Source of the DNA: Paenirhizobium selenitireducens ATCC BAA-1503
GTDB taxonomy: Bacteria > Pseudomonadota > Alphaproteobacteria > Rhizobiales > Rhizobiaceae
NCBI RefSeq assembly: GCF_000518785.1
Contig: NZ_JAEG01000001.1
Coordinates: 806,001 to 870,000, forward strand
Reading direction: 5' to 3'
Length of the DNA: 64,000 bases
Positions 55,946-64,000 of this stretch are shown in pieces. The notes under the pieces are model-generated. The model searched no databases. It was not told the DNA's origin and saw only the letters and a list, made by a program, of their open reading frames with translations. The translations under genes were made by a program, and so were the position numbers. Positions within the stretch are counted from its first letter, which is position 1; each line of letters starts with the position of its first letter.

Positions 55946-58015
55946 ATGACACTCCAGTTTGCCCCCTTCGTTCCGTGGTTCGTCCTGCTGGCCCTTGCCG
56001 TGCTGGCCCTCATCCTCGCCACGGCGGGCTTTGCCCGCGGCGTGCGCGGCACCGGCATTCGCCTTATCGCCTCCGCCGCAGTCCTCGCTGCGCTCGCTAA
56101 TCCGCTTCTGATGCAGGAGGACCGCGAGGCGCTTTCCACCGTCGTGCCGGTCATCGTCGACCGCAGCCAGAGCCAGGAAACGCCGGAGCGCACCGCCATG
56201 ACCGATGCGGCGCTCGAAGGCCTCAAGGACCGGCTATCGCGCTTTACCCGCATCGAGCCGCGCATCGTCGAAGTGCGCGATCCCGCCACCTCCGACGCGC
56301 CCTCGACGAGGCTGTTCGAGGCGCTCGCCTCGGCCATCTCCGACGTGCCCCCGGCGCGCATCGGCGCCGCCGTCTTCATCACCGACGGACAGGTGCACGA
56401 CGCGCCCGCCGCCGGCCAGGCGCTCGGCTTCGACGCGCCCGTCCACGGCCTCGTCACCGGCAAGGCCGACGAGTTCGACCGCCGCATCGAGGTGCTGCGC
56501 GCGCCGCGCTTCGGCATCGTCGACGAGGACCAGGAACTGACCTTGCGCGTCTTCGACGATGGCCGCCGCACCGATACGCCCGCCACCGTCACCGTGCGTT
56601 TGAACGGCGAGGAGATCGCCACGCTCAACGCCACACCCGGTGTCGAGACGCCCTTCGGTTTCAAGGTGCCGCGCGGCGGCAACAATGTGCTGGAATTCGC
56701 CGTCGCCGCCACGCCCGGCGAGGTCACCGAGGTCAACAACAAGGCGATCCACCTGATCGAGGGCATCCGCGAGAACCTGCGCGTGCTGCTCGTCTCCGGC
56801 GAGCCCCATGCCGGCGAGCGCGCCTGGCGCAACCTCTTGAAATCCGACGCCGCAGTCGACCTGGTGCACTTCACCATTCTGCGCCCGCCGGAAAAGCAGG
56901 ACGGCACGCCGATCAACGAATTGTCGCTGATCGCCTTCCCGACGCGCGAGCTCTTCGTCGAGAAGATCAACGATTTCGACCTGATCATCTTCGACCGCTA
57001 CCAGCACCGCGGCGTGCTGCCGATCCTCTATTACGACTACATCGCCGAATACGTGAAGAAGGGCGGCGCCCTGCTGATCGCCGCAGGCCCCGAACATGCC
57101 GGCGAGGATTCGATCGCGATAACCCCGCTCGCCTCCGTGCTTCCCGCCGCCCCGACCGGCAACATGCACGAGGCGGCTTTTTATCCGCGCCTCTCCGACC
57201 AGGGCAAGCGCCACCCCGTCACCCGCGGGCTCGACGGATCGGCCATCGAGCCGCCGCAATGGGGCCGCTGGTTCCGCAGCGTCGACGTCGACCCGCCGCG
57301 CGGCGAAACCGTGATGACCGCCGCCGACGGCCGTCCGCTTCTGGTGCTCGACCGCGCAGAGGAAGGCCGCGTCGCCATGCTGCTCTCCGACCAGGGTTGG
57401 CTCTGGGCCCGCGGCTTCGAAGGCGGCGGCCCGCATGTCTCGCTCTATCGCCGCATCGCCCACTGGCTGATGAAGGAGCCGGAGCTCGAGGAAGAGGCGC
57501 TGAAGGCCCGCGCGAGCGGCCGCACGCTGGAAGTGACCCGCCAGACGATCGCCGGCGATCCGGGCGCCGCCACCATCCGCACGCCGTCGGGAAAGACCGA
57601 GACGCTGGCACTCACCGAAACCGCCCCCGGCCTCTATCGAGGCGAGAAGCGCATGGACGAGACCGGCCTCTTCACCATCGCCAATGGCGAATTCTCCACC
57701 CTCGTCCATGTCGGCGCGGTCGACGCACCCGAGTTCAAGGCCATGGTCTCGACGCTCGACACGCTGAAACCGATCGCCACCGAGACCCGCGGCAGGATCG
57801 CCCGCCTCGACGACGGCAAGGGGGGCCTGCGCCTCCCCGACATCCTCCCCGTCCGCGGCGACGTCCGCATCGCCGACGACCGCCGCCTGCTTGTGCGCCT
57901 GACCGACGAGACGGTGCTGAAGGGCGTCAATACGCTGCCGCTGTTTGCCGGCTTTGCCGGGCTGGCGGTGCTGCTCTTGGCGATGTCGGCGATGTGGTGG
58001 AGGGAGGGAAGGTAG
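55946..58015 (+). CDS. Membrane protein with VWA- and GATase-like domains
   Basis: 689 residues. Helices at about 9-28 and 36-52 and a single C-terminal helix near 664-683, so the centre is likely periplasmic. A VWA-type metal site is kept as DRSQS (residues about 71-75), unlike the degenerate site in the preceding protein. A GATase-like fold follows (VLLVSGEPHAGERAWRNLL, DLIIFDRYQHRG, GGALLIAAGPEH). Last gene of the MoxR operon. Function of these alphaproteobacterial operons is unproven; envelope-complex assembly is the usual inference. Confidence 0.87.
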   Translation: MTLQFAPFVPWFVLLALAVLALILATAGFARGVRGTGIRLIASAAVLAALANPLLMQEDREALSTVVPVIVDRSQSQETPERTAMTDAALEGLKDRLSRFTRIEPRIVEVRDPATSDAPSTRLFEALASAISDVPPARIGAAVFITDGQVHDAPAAGQALGFDAPVHGLVTGKADEFDRRIEVLRAPRFGIVDEDQELTLRVFDDGRRTDTPATVTVRLNGEEIATLNATPGVETPFGFKVPRGGNNVLEFAVAATPGEVTEVNNKAIHLIEGIRENLRVLLVSGEPHAGERAWRNLLKSDAAVDLVHFTILRPPEKQDGTPINELSLIAFPTRELFVEKINDFDLIIFDRYQHRGVLPILYYDYIAEYVKKGGALLIAAGPEHAGEDSIAITPLASVLPAAPTGNMHEAAFYPRLSDQGKRHPVTRGLDGSAIEPPQWGRWFRSVDVDPPRGETVMTAADGRPLLVLDRAEEGRVAMLLSDQGWLWARGFEGGGPHVSLYRRIAHWLMKEPELEEEALKARASGRTLEVTRQTIAGDPGAATIRTPSGKTETLALTETAPGLYRGEKRMDETGLFTIANGEFSTLVHVGAVDAPEFKAMVSTLDTLKPIATETRGRIARLDDGKGGLRLPDILPVRGDVRIADDRRLLVRLTDETVLKGVNTLPLFAGFAGLAVLLLAMSAMWWREGR

Positions 58016-58086
58016 GCGCGCGGGGTCTGGCGTGGCTGGAACGTTGAATGCTGGCACAGTGAGCAATTTTGCGCTATTTTACGGCT

Positions 58087-58296
58087 ATGACGAAGGCAGA
58101 CCTGAAGCAAGAACGGACGGGAAAATGGGTGGTGCGCGATTCACATAGCGGCCGCTTCATCGAAGTGCGCGGCGCAAACTCGATGAGTTCATCGCCACTG
58201 CCTCTGAAAAAGGACGTCGACCTTACCAAGCCGATCGCCGCGCAAGCCCTGAAACAAGATTCCAACAATCTGCAGAAGCCAGTGAAGAAGGACTGA
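58087..58296 (+). CDS. Candidate antitoxin of PIN-domain pair
   Basis: 69 residues, basic: a beta-hairpin-like N terminus (WVVRDSHSGRFIEVRG) and a Lys-rich C-terminal tail ending KPVKKD. Called antitoxin only because of size and position, 3 bp ahead of a PIN toxin gene. It has no clear AbrB, RHH or Phd motif. The ATG lacks a strong ribosome site; an upstream TTG at 58069 is possible. Confidence 0.6.
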   Translation: MTKADLKQERTGKWVVRDSHSGRFIEVRGANSMSSSPLPLKKDVDLTKPIAAQALKQDSNNLQKPVKKD

Positions 58297-58299
58297 TCT

Positions 58300-58731
58300 T
58301 TGGCCGGCGTGCTGCTCGATACGCACACGTTCTACTGGCTGATTACGGCCGCAGGTACACTGTCGGAAGAAGCGCTGATCGCAATCGCCAACAACCAGGC
58401 TAGCAGCACACTCTACGTGTCGCCGATCACGGCTTGGGAATTGTCGATCGCGTCGCGCAAACCTCCACACAGGGACCCGCCAAGCCTCGGCACGAAATCA
58501 CCGTCCCGATGGTTTTCAGAAGCTGTGGCGGCAACAAAGGCACGCATCGTTCCGATCCACCAGAGAATTGCCTGCGAAGCAGCCGCAGTGGTGACCGATA
58601 CGGGCCACAAGGATCCGGGCGACTGCTATCTGATCGCCACTGCCCGATTGAAGAAACTCGCCGTCGTTACGCGCGATTCTGTCATGCTGAGGATCGCTTC
58701 TCCCTCCTATTTGGACGTTATCGTTTGCTGA
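58300..58731 (+). CDS. PIN-domain ribonuclease (VapC-like toxin)
   Basis: 143 residues. PIN acidic residues are intact: LLDTHTFYWLI (first Asp), ITAWELSI (Glu) and HKDPGDCYLIATA (Asp pair). It most resembles the type II toxin group of PIN nucleases that cut tRNA or rRNA. The TTG start has AAGGA seven bases upstream and no ATG exists nearby, so TTG is well supported. Coupled with the small gene before it. Confidence 0.85.
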   Translation: MAGVLLDTHTFYWLITAAGTLSEEALIAIANNQASSTLYVSPITAWELSIASRKPPHRDPPSLGTKSPSRWFSEAVAATKARIVPIHQRIACEAAAVVTDTGHKDPGDCYLIATARLKKLAVVTRDSVMLRIASPSYLDVIVC

Positions 58732-58800
58732 ATACCGTTCCCAACGACGCCAACACTCAAGCGGAAAGCCGCTCTCGCACCGACTGAAGGAGTGATGTTG

Positions 58801-59118
58801 ATGAAAGACCGCAGCCATGACGATGCGATGGCGGATCTCTTCCGAGATGATCCGCAGATGGCGGCTGCCACGCTCGACGCGATCCTGGCAGACGGCGATC
58901 AGGGTGAGTTGCTGGTGACGCTTCGCCAGATGACCAAGGCCTTCGGCGGCCTGCCCGCCGTCGCGAAGTCGGCAGAACTGAACCCGACGCAACTCTACCG
59001 GATCCTCTCGGAAACAGGGAATCCGGAACTACGCAACCTGAGCGCCCTGCTTCGCAGCATGGGCATGCGCTTGTCCGTGCAACCGCTCGACAAGGTCACC
59101 TCGCACACTGCGTCCTAG
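58801..59118 (+). CDS. Orphan HTH antidote-like protein (HigA/addiction-module type)
   Basis: 105 residues with an HTH (FGGLPAVAKSAELNPTQLYRILSE, about 48-72), the pattern of the addiction-module antidote family normally encoded after a RelE/HigB-type toxin. No such toxin precedes it; the PIN toxin is 69 bp upstream instead. ATG chosen eight bases after GAAGGAG; ATG, GTG and TTG alternatives lie just before. The last 4 bp overlap the convergent hydrolase gene. Confidence 0.8.
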   Translation: MKDRSHDDAMADLFRDDPQMAAATLDAILADGDQGELLVTLRQMTKAFGGLPAVAKSAELNPTQLYRILSETGNPELRNLSALLRSMGMRLSVQPLDKVTSHTAS

Positions 59119-59687
59119 GCAGAAAACTGGCTGAGCCACGAGCGGGTCAGAATCGCATCTGCACGGTTCGGCGCCCATCCATGCCCCGCTTCAAGCGCAT
59201 GATGTGTCACTATCGAGCCGGCATCTGAAAGCTGCATGGCCAGCCGGAGCGCAGCGCATGGCTTCCGTCGGTCATCGTTCTTGCCAGACAGGATGAGAAC
59301 GGGCATCGCAGCCATCGTGGGGAACACGAAATCATCCGCAAGTGGCTCCGGGCGTAGCAATACAGCACCGGCGAACCGTTCAGGTGCGATCGACAGCAGG
59401 GCCGAGATAAATATGGCCCCGCTGGAATAGCCAAGCGCCACCAAGCTTCCGCCCATTGCTCCCAGGTCACCCGTCGGGGACAGCGTTTCTCTGGCAAGCG
59501 CAACGACCGCACTTGTATCAATACTGCGGTCAGGACGGCGCGTGGTGAATGTGAATCCTTCTCCGGAGGCTATCGGCCCCGTCGGCGCCAGATGCGGCCA
59601 GTTTGGCGCAACCTCATGAGCGAATGCAGACAAGGCAGTCTCATCCTGGGCTGAACCATGAAAGGTAACAAGTCTCAAGGTCGCCAC
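59115..59687 (-). CDS. Alpha/beta-hydrolase (phospholipase/carboxylesterase type)
   Basis: 190 residues. Catalytic Ser in GYSSG, Asp in LSGKNDDRR and His in EAGHGW form a full triad. The start LVTFHGSAQDE carries the HG-x-G-x(1)D-type oxyanion loop of the small carboxylesterase/MhqD group. Tail-to-tail overlap of four bases with the HTH gene. Substrate unknown; MhqD-type relatives respond to quinones, and a glutathionyl-hydroquinone reductase lies 1.3 kb away, but no link is shown. Confidence 0.82.
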   Translation of the reverse strand: MATLRLVTFHGSAQDETALSAFAHEVAPNWPHLAPTGPIASGEGFTFTTRRPDRSIDTSAVVALARETLSPTGDLGAMGGSLVALGYSSGAIFISALLSIAPERFAGAVLLRPEPLADDFVFPTMAAMPVLILSGKNDDRRKPCAALRLAMQLSDAGSIVTHHALEAGHGWAPNRADAILTRSWLSQFSA

Positions 59688-59812
59688 TCCATCGACACGG
59701 GCTCGAACCCAGCTAGCAGAGTTGACTCAGGCCGACAATGTTCGGCAATCTGCCGTTGATCGTGCCGCCAGCCCCCATCGACACCGGCCCCATTTCCCCC
59801 TAACCTCACCCC

Positions 59813-60232
59813 ATGAGCCTCCCCCTCCCCCTCTCCGACACCGTCCCCGACGACGCCCGCGAAACCATCCTCGCCGGGATCAAGGCGCACAACAATGCCC
59901 TGCTCGGGCCGACCGACCGGCGCGACCTGTTCATTCCGTTGACCAATGCCGAAGGACAGACCGAGGGCGGCCTTGCCGGTTATACCGGGCGCGGCTGGCT
60001 TTATGTGGAAATGCTGTTCGTGCCGGAGCACCGGCGCGGCCAGGGGCTGGCCGGCGCGCTGCGGCAAAGGGCGGAGAACGAGGCGAAGGTCCGCGGCTGC
60101 AAGGGCGCCTATATCGACACGATCAATCCCGACGCCCGCCGCGTCTATGAGCGGCAGGGCTATTCGGTCTGCGGCACGCTCGACAATTTCACCGGCGACT
60201 TTGCGATCACCTGGCTCAGCAAGCTCTTCTGA
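59813..60232 (+). CDS. GNAT-family N-acetyltransferase
   Basis: 139 residues. Acetyl-CoA motif MLFVPEHRRGQGLAGALRQRAE (about 67-88) and C-terminal ERQGYSVCGTL. The substrate is unknown; the family member resembles small metabolite acetyltransferases. Its end overlaps the convergent acetyltransferase gene by 17 bp. Confidence 0.87.
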   Translation: MSLPLPLSDTVPDDARETILAGIKAHNNALLGPTDRRDLFIPLTNAEGQTEGGLAGYTGRGWLYVEMLFVPEHRRGQGLAGALRQRAENEAKVRGCKGAYIDTINPDARRVYERQGYSVCGTLDNFTGDFAITWLSKLF

Positions 60233-60764
60233 GCGCCTCGGCGGCGGCCTCGGCCGTGTCGTCCATTGGCCGCCAGGCGATCAGGCCGTTCAGCCGTTCA
60301 TGCACGTCCGCGCCGAGCGGCACGACCAACACCCGTGCCGGATCGACCGGACCCGGAAAATCCAGCGCCTTGTACGCCACCTTCTCGAAGCCGAGCGGCA
60401 TGTAATACGGTGGATCGCCGATCAGGATAACGGCTTCGGAGCCGGCGCGGCGCGCCGCCTCGATGGCGATGCGCACCAGTTCCCGGCCGATCCCCCGGTT
60501 CTTGTGCGAGGGACGGACGGCGAGCGGCCCGAGCAGATGGCCCTTGACCGTTCCGGCAATCACCGGCGTCATACGCACCGAGGCGATCGTCTCGCCGTCG
60601 TCGGCGCAGATGAAGGACAGGTGCCGGTCATGCGGCCCCTGCTCGCGGATGCGGGCAGCCGCGCGGGTATGCCGGCCGGGGCCAAAAGCTTCTTCGTTGA
60701 TGTGTTCGATGACAGCGTCATGCGACGCATCCTCGGTGAAGTAGACAAGGTCGTGATTTTTCAT
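60216..60764 (-). CDS. GNAT-family N-acetyltransferase, YhbS-like
   Basis: 182 residues. Motif A LGPLAVRPSHKNRGIGRELVRIAIEAARRAG (key R/Q-x-x-G-x-G as NRGIGR) and GDPPYYMPLGF are typical of the YhbS/predicted acetyltransferase group. The ATG (MKNHDLVYF) is chosen by homology; upstream codons are not conserved-looking. Convergent with the other GNAT gene. Confidence 0.87.
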   Translation of the reverse strand: MKNHDLVYFTEDASHDAVIEHINEEAFGPGRHTRAAARIREQGPHDRHLSFICADDGETIASVRMTPVIAGTVKGHLLGPLAVRPSHKNRGIGRELVRIAIEAARRAGSEAVILIGDPPYYMPLGFEKVAYKALDFPGPVDPARVLVVPLGADVHERLNGLIAWRPMDDTAEAAAEALRRAC

Positions 60765-61023
60765 GGATGAGCGGACCGTAAGGACAGACGGAGATATGGG
60801 TTCTCGTTGACGCCGCAAGGGCGTTCGGGAAGCATCAGCGTCGTCGCAGGGTCCGTGGTGCGGTCATGGAAAAAGGGTCATCCGTTTTTGCGAAATCCCG
60901 GATAGCAGCAAATTTTGCAGCCGTCCAATGGAAAAACGCAGTGTTCACCCCTTGGCATCTCCCAATATGCGCGGCGAGGCGTATCTATGGGGCAGGACAT
61001 GAACAACTGACAGGAGAGCGCCG

Positions 61024-62037
61024 ATGGGCATGCTCGTTGACGGCGTCTGGCACGACGTCTGGTATGACACGAAATCCACCGCCGGCCATTTCGAGCGCTC
61101 CAAGGCGCAGTTCCGCAATTGGGTGACTGCCGACGGCTCGGCCGGCCCGACGGGCAGCGCCGGCTTCAAGGCCGAGGCCGGGCGCTACCATCTCTATGTG
61201 TCGCTCGCCTGTCCCTGGGCCCACCGCACCCTGATCTTCCGCAAGCTGAAGGGCCTCGAAGGCCTGATCTCGCTGTCGATCGTCGATCCGCTGATGCTGG
61301 AGAACGGCTGGGAATTCCACGATCGCGACGGCGCCACCGTCGACCATCTGTTCGGCTCGGATTTCCTCTACCAGATCTACCTGAAGGCCGATCCGGCCTA
61401 TTCCGGCCGTGTCACCGTGCCGGTGCTGTGGGACAAGCAGACCGGAACGATCGTCTCCAACGAATCGGCCGACATCATCCGCATGTTCAACACCGCCTTC
61501 AACGGCCTGACGGGTTCGCAGACCGACTACTGCCCTGACGACCTCCGCGGCGACATCGACGCGCTCAACGCCCGCATCTATGACGCCGTCAACAACGGCG
61601 TCTACAAGGCCGGCTTCGCCACGACTCAAGCCGCTTATGAGAGCGCCGTCATCCCGCTCTTTGCCATGCTGGACGAACTGGAAGAGCGCCTCGCCACCGG
61701 CCGCTACCTGTTCGGCGCGCGCCTGACCGAATCCGACTGGCGGCTGTTCACCACGCTGGTGCGCTTCGATCCGGTCTATGTCGGCCATTTCAAGTGCAAT
61801 ATCCGCCGGATCGTCGACTATCCGAACCTCTCGGCCTATGTCCGCGACCTCTACCAGACGCCGGGCGTCGCCGAAACGGTCGACATCCGCCACATCAAGC
61901 ACCACTATTACCGCAGCCACAAGACGATCAATCCGACCGGCGTCGTGCCCGTCGGCCCTGCCCTCGACCTCGATCGCCCGCACGGGCGGGACGCGCTGGC
62001 GGAGACGCCGGAACTCACCAGATATCGGCGGGGCTGA
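61024..62037 (+). CDS. Glutathionyl-hydroquinone reductase (Xi-class GST)
   Basis: 337 residues. The Xi-class catalytic motif SLACPWAHRTLIF (active Cys about 63) with the N-terminal extension FRNWVTADGSAGP and C-terminal HIKHHYYRSHKTINPTGVVPVGP are diagnostic of YqjG/PcpF-type enzymes that reduce glutathionyl-hydroquinones. Start after CAGGAGAG. Its end overlaps the convergent nudix gene by 23 bp. Involved in quinone detoxification. Confidence 0.94.
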   Translation: MGMLVDGVWHDVWYDTKSTAGHFERSKAQFRNWVTADGSAGPTGSAGFKAEAGRYHLYVSLACPWAHRTLIFRKLKGLEGLISLSIVDPLMLENGWEFHDRDGATVDHLFGSDFLYQIYLKADPAYSGRVTVPVLWDKQTGTIVSNESADIIRMFNTAFNGLTGSQTDYCPDDLRGDIDALNARIYDAVNNGVYKAGFATTQAAYESAVIPLFAMLDELEERLATGRYLFGARLTESDWRLFTTLVRFDPVYVGHFKCNIRRIVDYPNLSAYVRDLYQTPGVAETVDIRHIKHHYYRSHKTINPTGVVPVGPALDLDRPHGRDALAETPELTRYRRG

Positions 62038-62506
62038 CCTCGCCGCTCAGTTCCGCGAGCCGCCGGAGCGTGGCGGAGGTTACGTCCTTCGGCAGGTCGC
62101 GCGGATCGAAGAAACCGGCTTCGACGATCTCGCGGTCGGCGAGCCGCGGCGCAGTCTGGGTCACTTCGGTGCGATAGAGCAGCACATGGTCGCGCGGGCT
62201 GATGCGGCGGTTGAAATAGACATGGAAGAGCTGCGGCGGGGCGGTGAGCTCGAGATTGCCCTCCTCGCGCAGTTCCTTCTCCAGCGCCTCGAAGGCCGTC
62301 TCGTGCCGCTCGACCCCGCCGCCCGGCATGTACCAGCCGGGAACATAGGAATGGCGCACGAGAAAAATCTCGCCTTGCGGGTTGAAGCAGGCGGCGCGCA
62401 CGCCGAGCGTCATGCCGCGCGACATGGCGAAATAGCTGTGCAGCACCTTCAGCAACAGGCGCCGCCGCAGCCCCGTCCCCTCATCCAGGCCCTTTTGCTG
62501 GTTCAT
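62015..62506 (-). CDS. Nudix hydrolase, variant box
   Basis: 163 residues. A membrane-near RMTL-type N terminus (LLLKVLHSYFAMSRGMTLGVRAA) then a nudix box GGVERHETAFEALEKELREEGNL. Compared with the consensus, Lys stands for the first Arg and Asn for the last Gly, while the metal-binding Glu residues remain. Substrate unknown. It overlaps the hydroquinone reductase gene tail to tail and diverges from the metallophosphoesterase gene. Confidence 0.88.
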   Translation of the reverse strand: MNQQKGLDEGTGLRRRLLLKVLHSYFAMSRGMTLGVRAACFNPQGEIFLVRHSYVPGWYMPGGGVERHETAFEALEKELREEGNLELTAPPQLFHVYFNRRISPRDHVLLYRTEVTQTAPRLADREIVEAGFFDPRDLPKDVTSATLRRLAELSGEVSPADIW

Positions 62507-62547
62507 TCTTCTTGCTCCCGTCGCGCCGCGTCTTTAAGAGTGGCGCC

Positions 62548-63456
62548 ATGTTCAAGCTCGCGCATATATCCGATGTTCACCTGGGCCCGCTCCCGAACCT
62601 GACCATCCGCGAATTGGCTTCCAAGCGCATTACCGGCTATGTGAACTGGCACCGCAACCGGCGCAAGCATCTTTTCACCAACGCGCTCGATCTGGTGATG
62701 GAGGACCTGCGCCGGCACGAGCCGGACCATCTGGCCATCACCGGCGACATGGTCAACCTCGCCTCCGGCATCGAGATCCGCCTGGTCGCCGAGTGGCTGC
62801 GCCAGGCCGGCGCGCCGCTCGACACCTCGGTCGTACCCGGCAATCACGACGCCTATGTGCCCGGCGCTCACGACAAGGCGGTGCAGGCCTGGTACGACTA
62901 CATGCGCGGCGACGACGACCCGCTGATCTGGCGGGAAGGCTACAAGCTGTTTCCCTATATCCGCCGCCGCGGCCCCGTGGCCCTGATCGGCTGTTCCACC
63001 TCGATCGCCACCCCCCCCTTCTCCGCCACCGGCTATTTCAGCGCCCGCCAGGCGCGCGAGACGGTGGCACTGCTGAAGGCAGCCGGCGAGGAAGGCCTGT
63101 TTCGCGTGGTGATGATCCATCATCCGCCGATCCGGGGGGCCGCCGCCTCCCACAAGCGCATGATCGGCATCCGCCGCTTCGCCGCGGCGATCGCCATGGG
63201 CGGCGCCGAACTCGTGCTGCACGGCCACACCCATCTCAACACGCTCTACTGGCTTGACGCCCACGGCAGGCGCGTGCCCGTCGTAGGCATCGCCTCGGCC
63301 TCGCAAGGCCCCGGCGCACCGAAACCGCCGGCCGGATACAATCTCTTCTCGATCAGCGGCGAACCCGGCGCGTGGAAGCTCAAATGGGACCGCTACGGCC
63401 TGTTCGACGCCGCCGTCAAACTTCGCCACGAGCATCACCAGATCCTGTTCGGTTAA
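62548..63456 (+). CDS. Calcineurin-like metallophosphoesterase
   Basis: 302 residues. All five signature blocks are present: ISDVHLG, TGDMVN, GNHDAY, HHPP and HGHTHLN, binding two metals. Start at MFKLAHISD by homology; upstream in-frame codons are not family sequence. The stop overlaps the TetR gene by four bases in the convergent sense. Substrate unknown, possibly lipid or nucleotide phosphodiester. Confidence 0.92.
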   Translation: MFKLAHISDVHLGPLPNLTIRELASKRITGYVNWHRNRRKHLFTNALDLVMEDLRRHEPDHLAITGDMVNLASGIEIRLVAEWLRQAGAPLDTSVVPGNHDAYVPGAHDKAVQAWYDYMRGDDDPLIWREGYKLFPYIRRRGPVALIGCSTSIATPPFSATGYFSARQARETVALLKAAGEEGLFRVVMIHHPPIRGAAASHKRMIGIRRFAAAIAMGGAELVLHGHTHLNTLYWLDAHGRRVPVVGIASASQGPGAPKPPAGYNLFSISGEPGAWKLKWDRYGLFDAAVKLRHEHHQILFG

Positions 63457-64000
63457 AGCGTTTCCTGACTCGATTGAAGCATTCTGTTGCGCTCGCGGTG
63501 GCGGGCGACGACCGCCCGCAGGTTGTCGGAAAAGACCGCGATGGCCGCCTGCGCCTCGTCGAGCCCGAAACCGGACCAGCCCATACGCTTGACCACGACC
63601 GGCTTGCAGATCCGGAAGAACACGGCCTGGCCGATGAGCGAAAACACGGTCAGCGACAGCGCATCGGCATCGCCGGGACGGCCGACGGCAATGGCGAACA
63701 ACTGGCAGAAACGCTCATGCAGCGGCTGCGCCATCTTCTCGTAGAGCAGGCCGTCGACCTCGCCCGGCACGACCAGTTCCCGGGTCATGAAGGTGGAGAT
63801 CCGGTCGGCGTCCGGCCGCGTCGAGCCGATCAGGATCAGCGTGCCGATCATGCCGTCGAGAAGATCAAGCGCCTCGTCCGGCGTCAGCATCGGCGGCAAT
63901 GGCTGCGTCAGCGAAGCGCCGAGCGATTCGAGAACGACCCCGATCACATATTCGATGCATGCCGTCCTCAGGCCCGGCTTTCCGCCGAAATGATAGGCGA
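63453..64000 (-). CDS. TetR-family regulator, CecR/YbiH-like (partial)
   Basis: C-terminal 182 residues; the N-terminal part lies beyond the window edge. The visible start AYHFGGKPGLRTACIEYVI is the end of the HTH and first core helix of TetR proteins. The rest fits the C-terminal domain of CecR-type repressors (DUF1956), which often govern adjacent RND/HlyD efflux genes. Such genes might lie past the edge. Confidence 0.87.
   Translation of the reverse strand, partial: AYHFGGKPGLRTACIEYVIGVVLESLGASLTQPLPPMLTPDEALDLLDGMIGTLILIGSTRPDADRISTFMTRELVVPGEVDGLLYEKMAQPLHERFCQLFAIAVGRPGDADALSLTVFSLIGQAVFFRICKPVVVKRMGWSGFGLDEAQAAIAVFSDNLRAVVARHRERNRMLQSSQETL

Noticed and set aside
54622..56988. 788-codon open frame on the minus strand
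   Set aside because: Antisense to the DUF4159 and VWA-like genes, which have recognisable domains and coupled starts.

Overview
The window reads as chromosome of a Rhizobiales alphaproteobacterium, most likely Rhizobiaceae. The reasons are high G+C, dense short-spaced operons, BA14K and DUF1285-type proteins, a stand-alone ClpS2-like adaptor, a PetP/PetR-type regulator pair, a petABC bc1 operon, and neighbourhoods such as ybjN-proC-csaA. About 68 protein genes are called. No rRNA, tRNA, CRISPR array, prophage or transposase was seen. Most of the window is core genome with a few accessory patches.

Region 1-9.8 kb: cold-shock protein, BA14K envelope protein, a metallo-beta-lactamase-fold hydrolase, a MarR / OmpR-type regulator / histidine kinase operon, DUF1349, the csaA-proC-ybjN operon, ubiK, lgt and a MidA/NDUFAF7-like methyltransferase. 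Region 9.9-17.1 kb: pgeF, an M24-fold protein lacking most metal ligands, a lipoprotein, prs, a DUF779/aldehyde dehydrogenase pair and its probable GAF-Fis regulator, which has no AAA+ domain and has matching palindromes at both promoters. Region 17.3-25.3 kb: rplY preceded by a well-formed leader ORF, a GGDEF-EAL receptor with a co-oriented orphan periplasmic binding protein, pth, GNAT, a DUF2236 oxygenase-like gene, clpS2 and ychF. Region 25.4-34.3 kb: DUF2157, Crp/Fnr with DUF2892, two MaoC-fold proteins, glutathione peroxidase, AraC and a LysE exporter, apt, and petABC.

Region 34.3-46.1 kb: a membrane EEP phosphatase-like protein, two paralogous ABC exporters flanking two YdcZ proteins and a chemoreceptor, trmL, an unrecognised hydrolase-like protein with a long acidic tail, and an orphan flagellin. 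Region 46.3-58.0 kb: hemF, small proteins, a cca/nudix/DUF1285 run, then a MoxR-DUF58-DUF4159-VWA-like operon of membrane-associated chaperone/adhesion-type proteins. Region 58.1-64 kb: a PIN-domain toxin-antitoxin-like pair beside an orphan antidote-type HTH gene, small hydrolases and acetyltransferases, a glutathionyl-hydroquinone reductase, nudix, a metallophosphoesterase and a TetR regulator cut by the window edge.

No wholly new multi-gene system is proven here. The best leads are the binding protein plus GGDEF-EAL receptor (comparable in layout to Vibrio NspS-MbaA), the AAA-less GAF-Fis regulator with its operators, the rplY leader ORF, the MoxR operon with unequal MIDAS conservation, and the PIN/HigA-like cassette.
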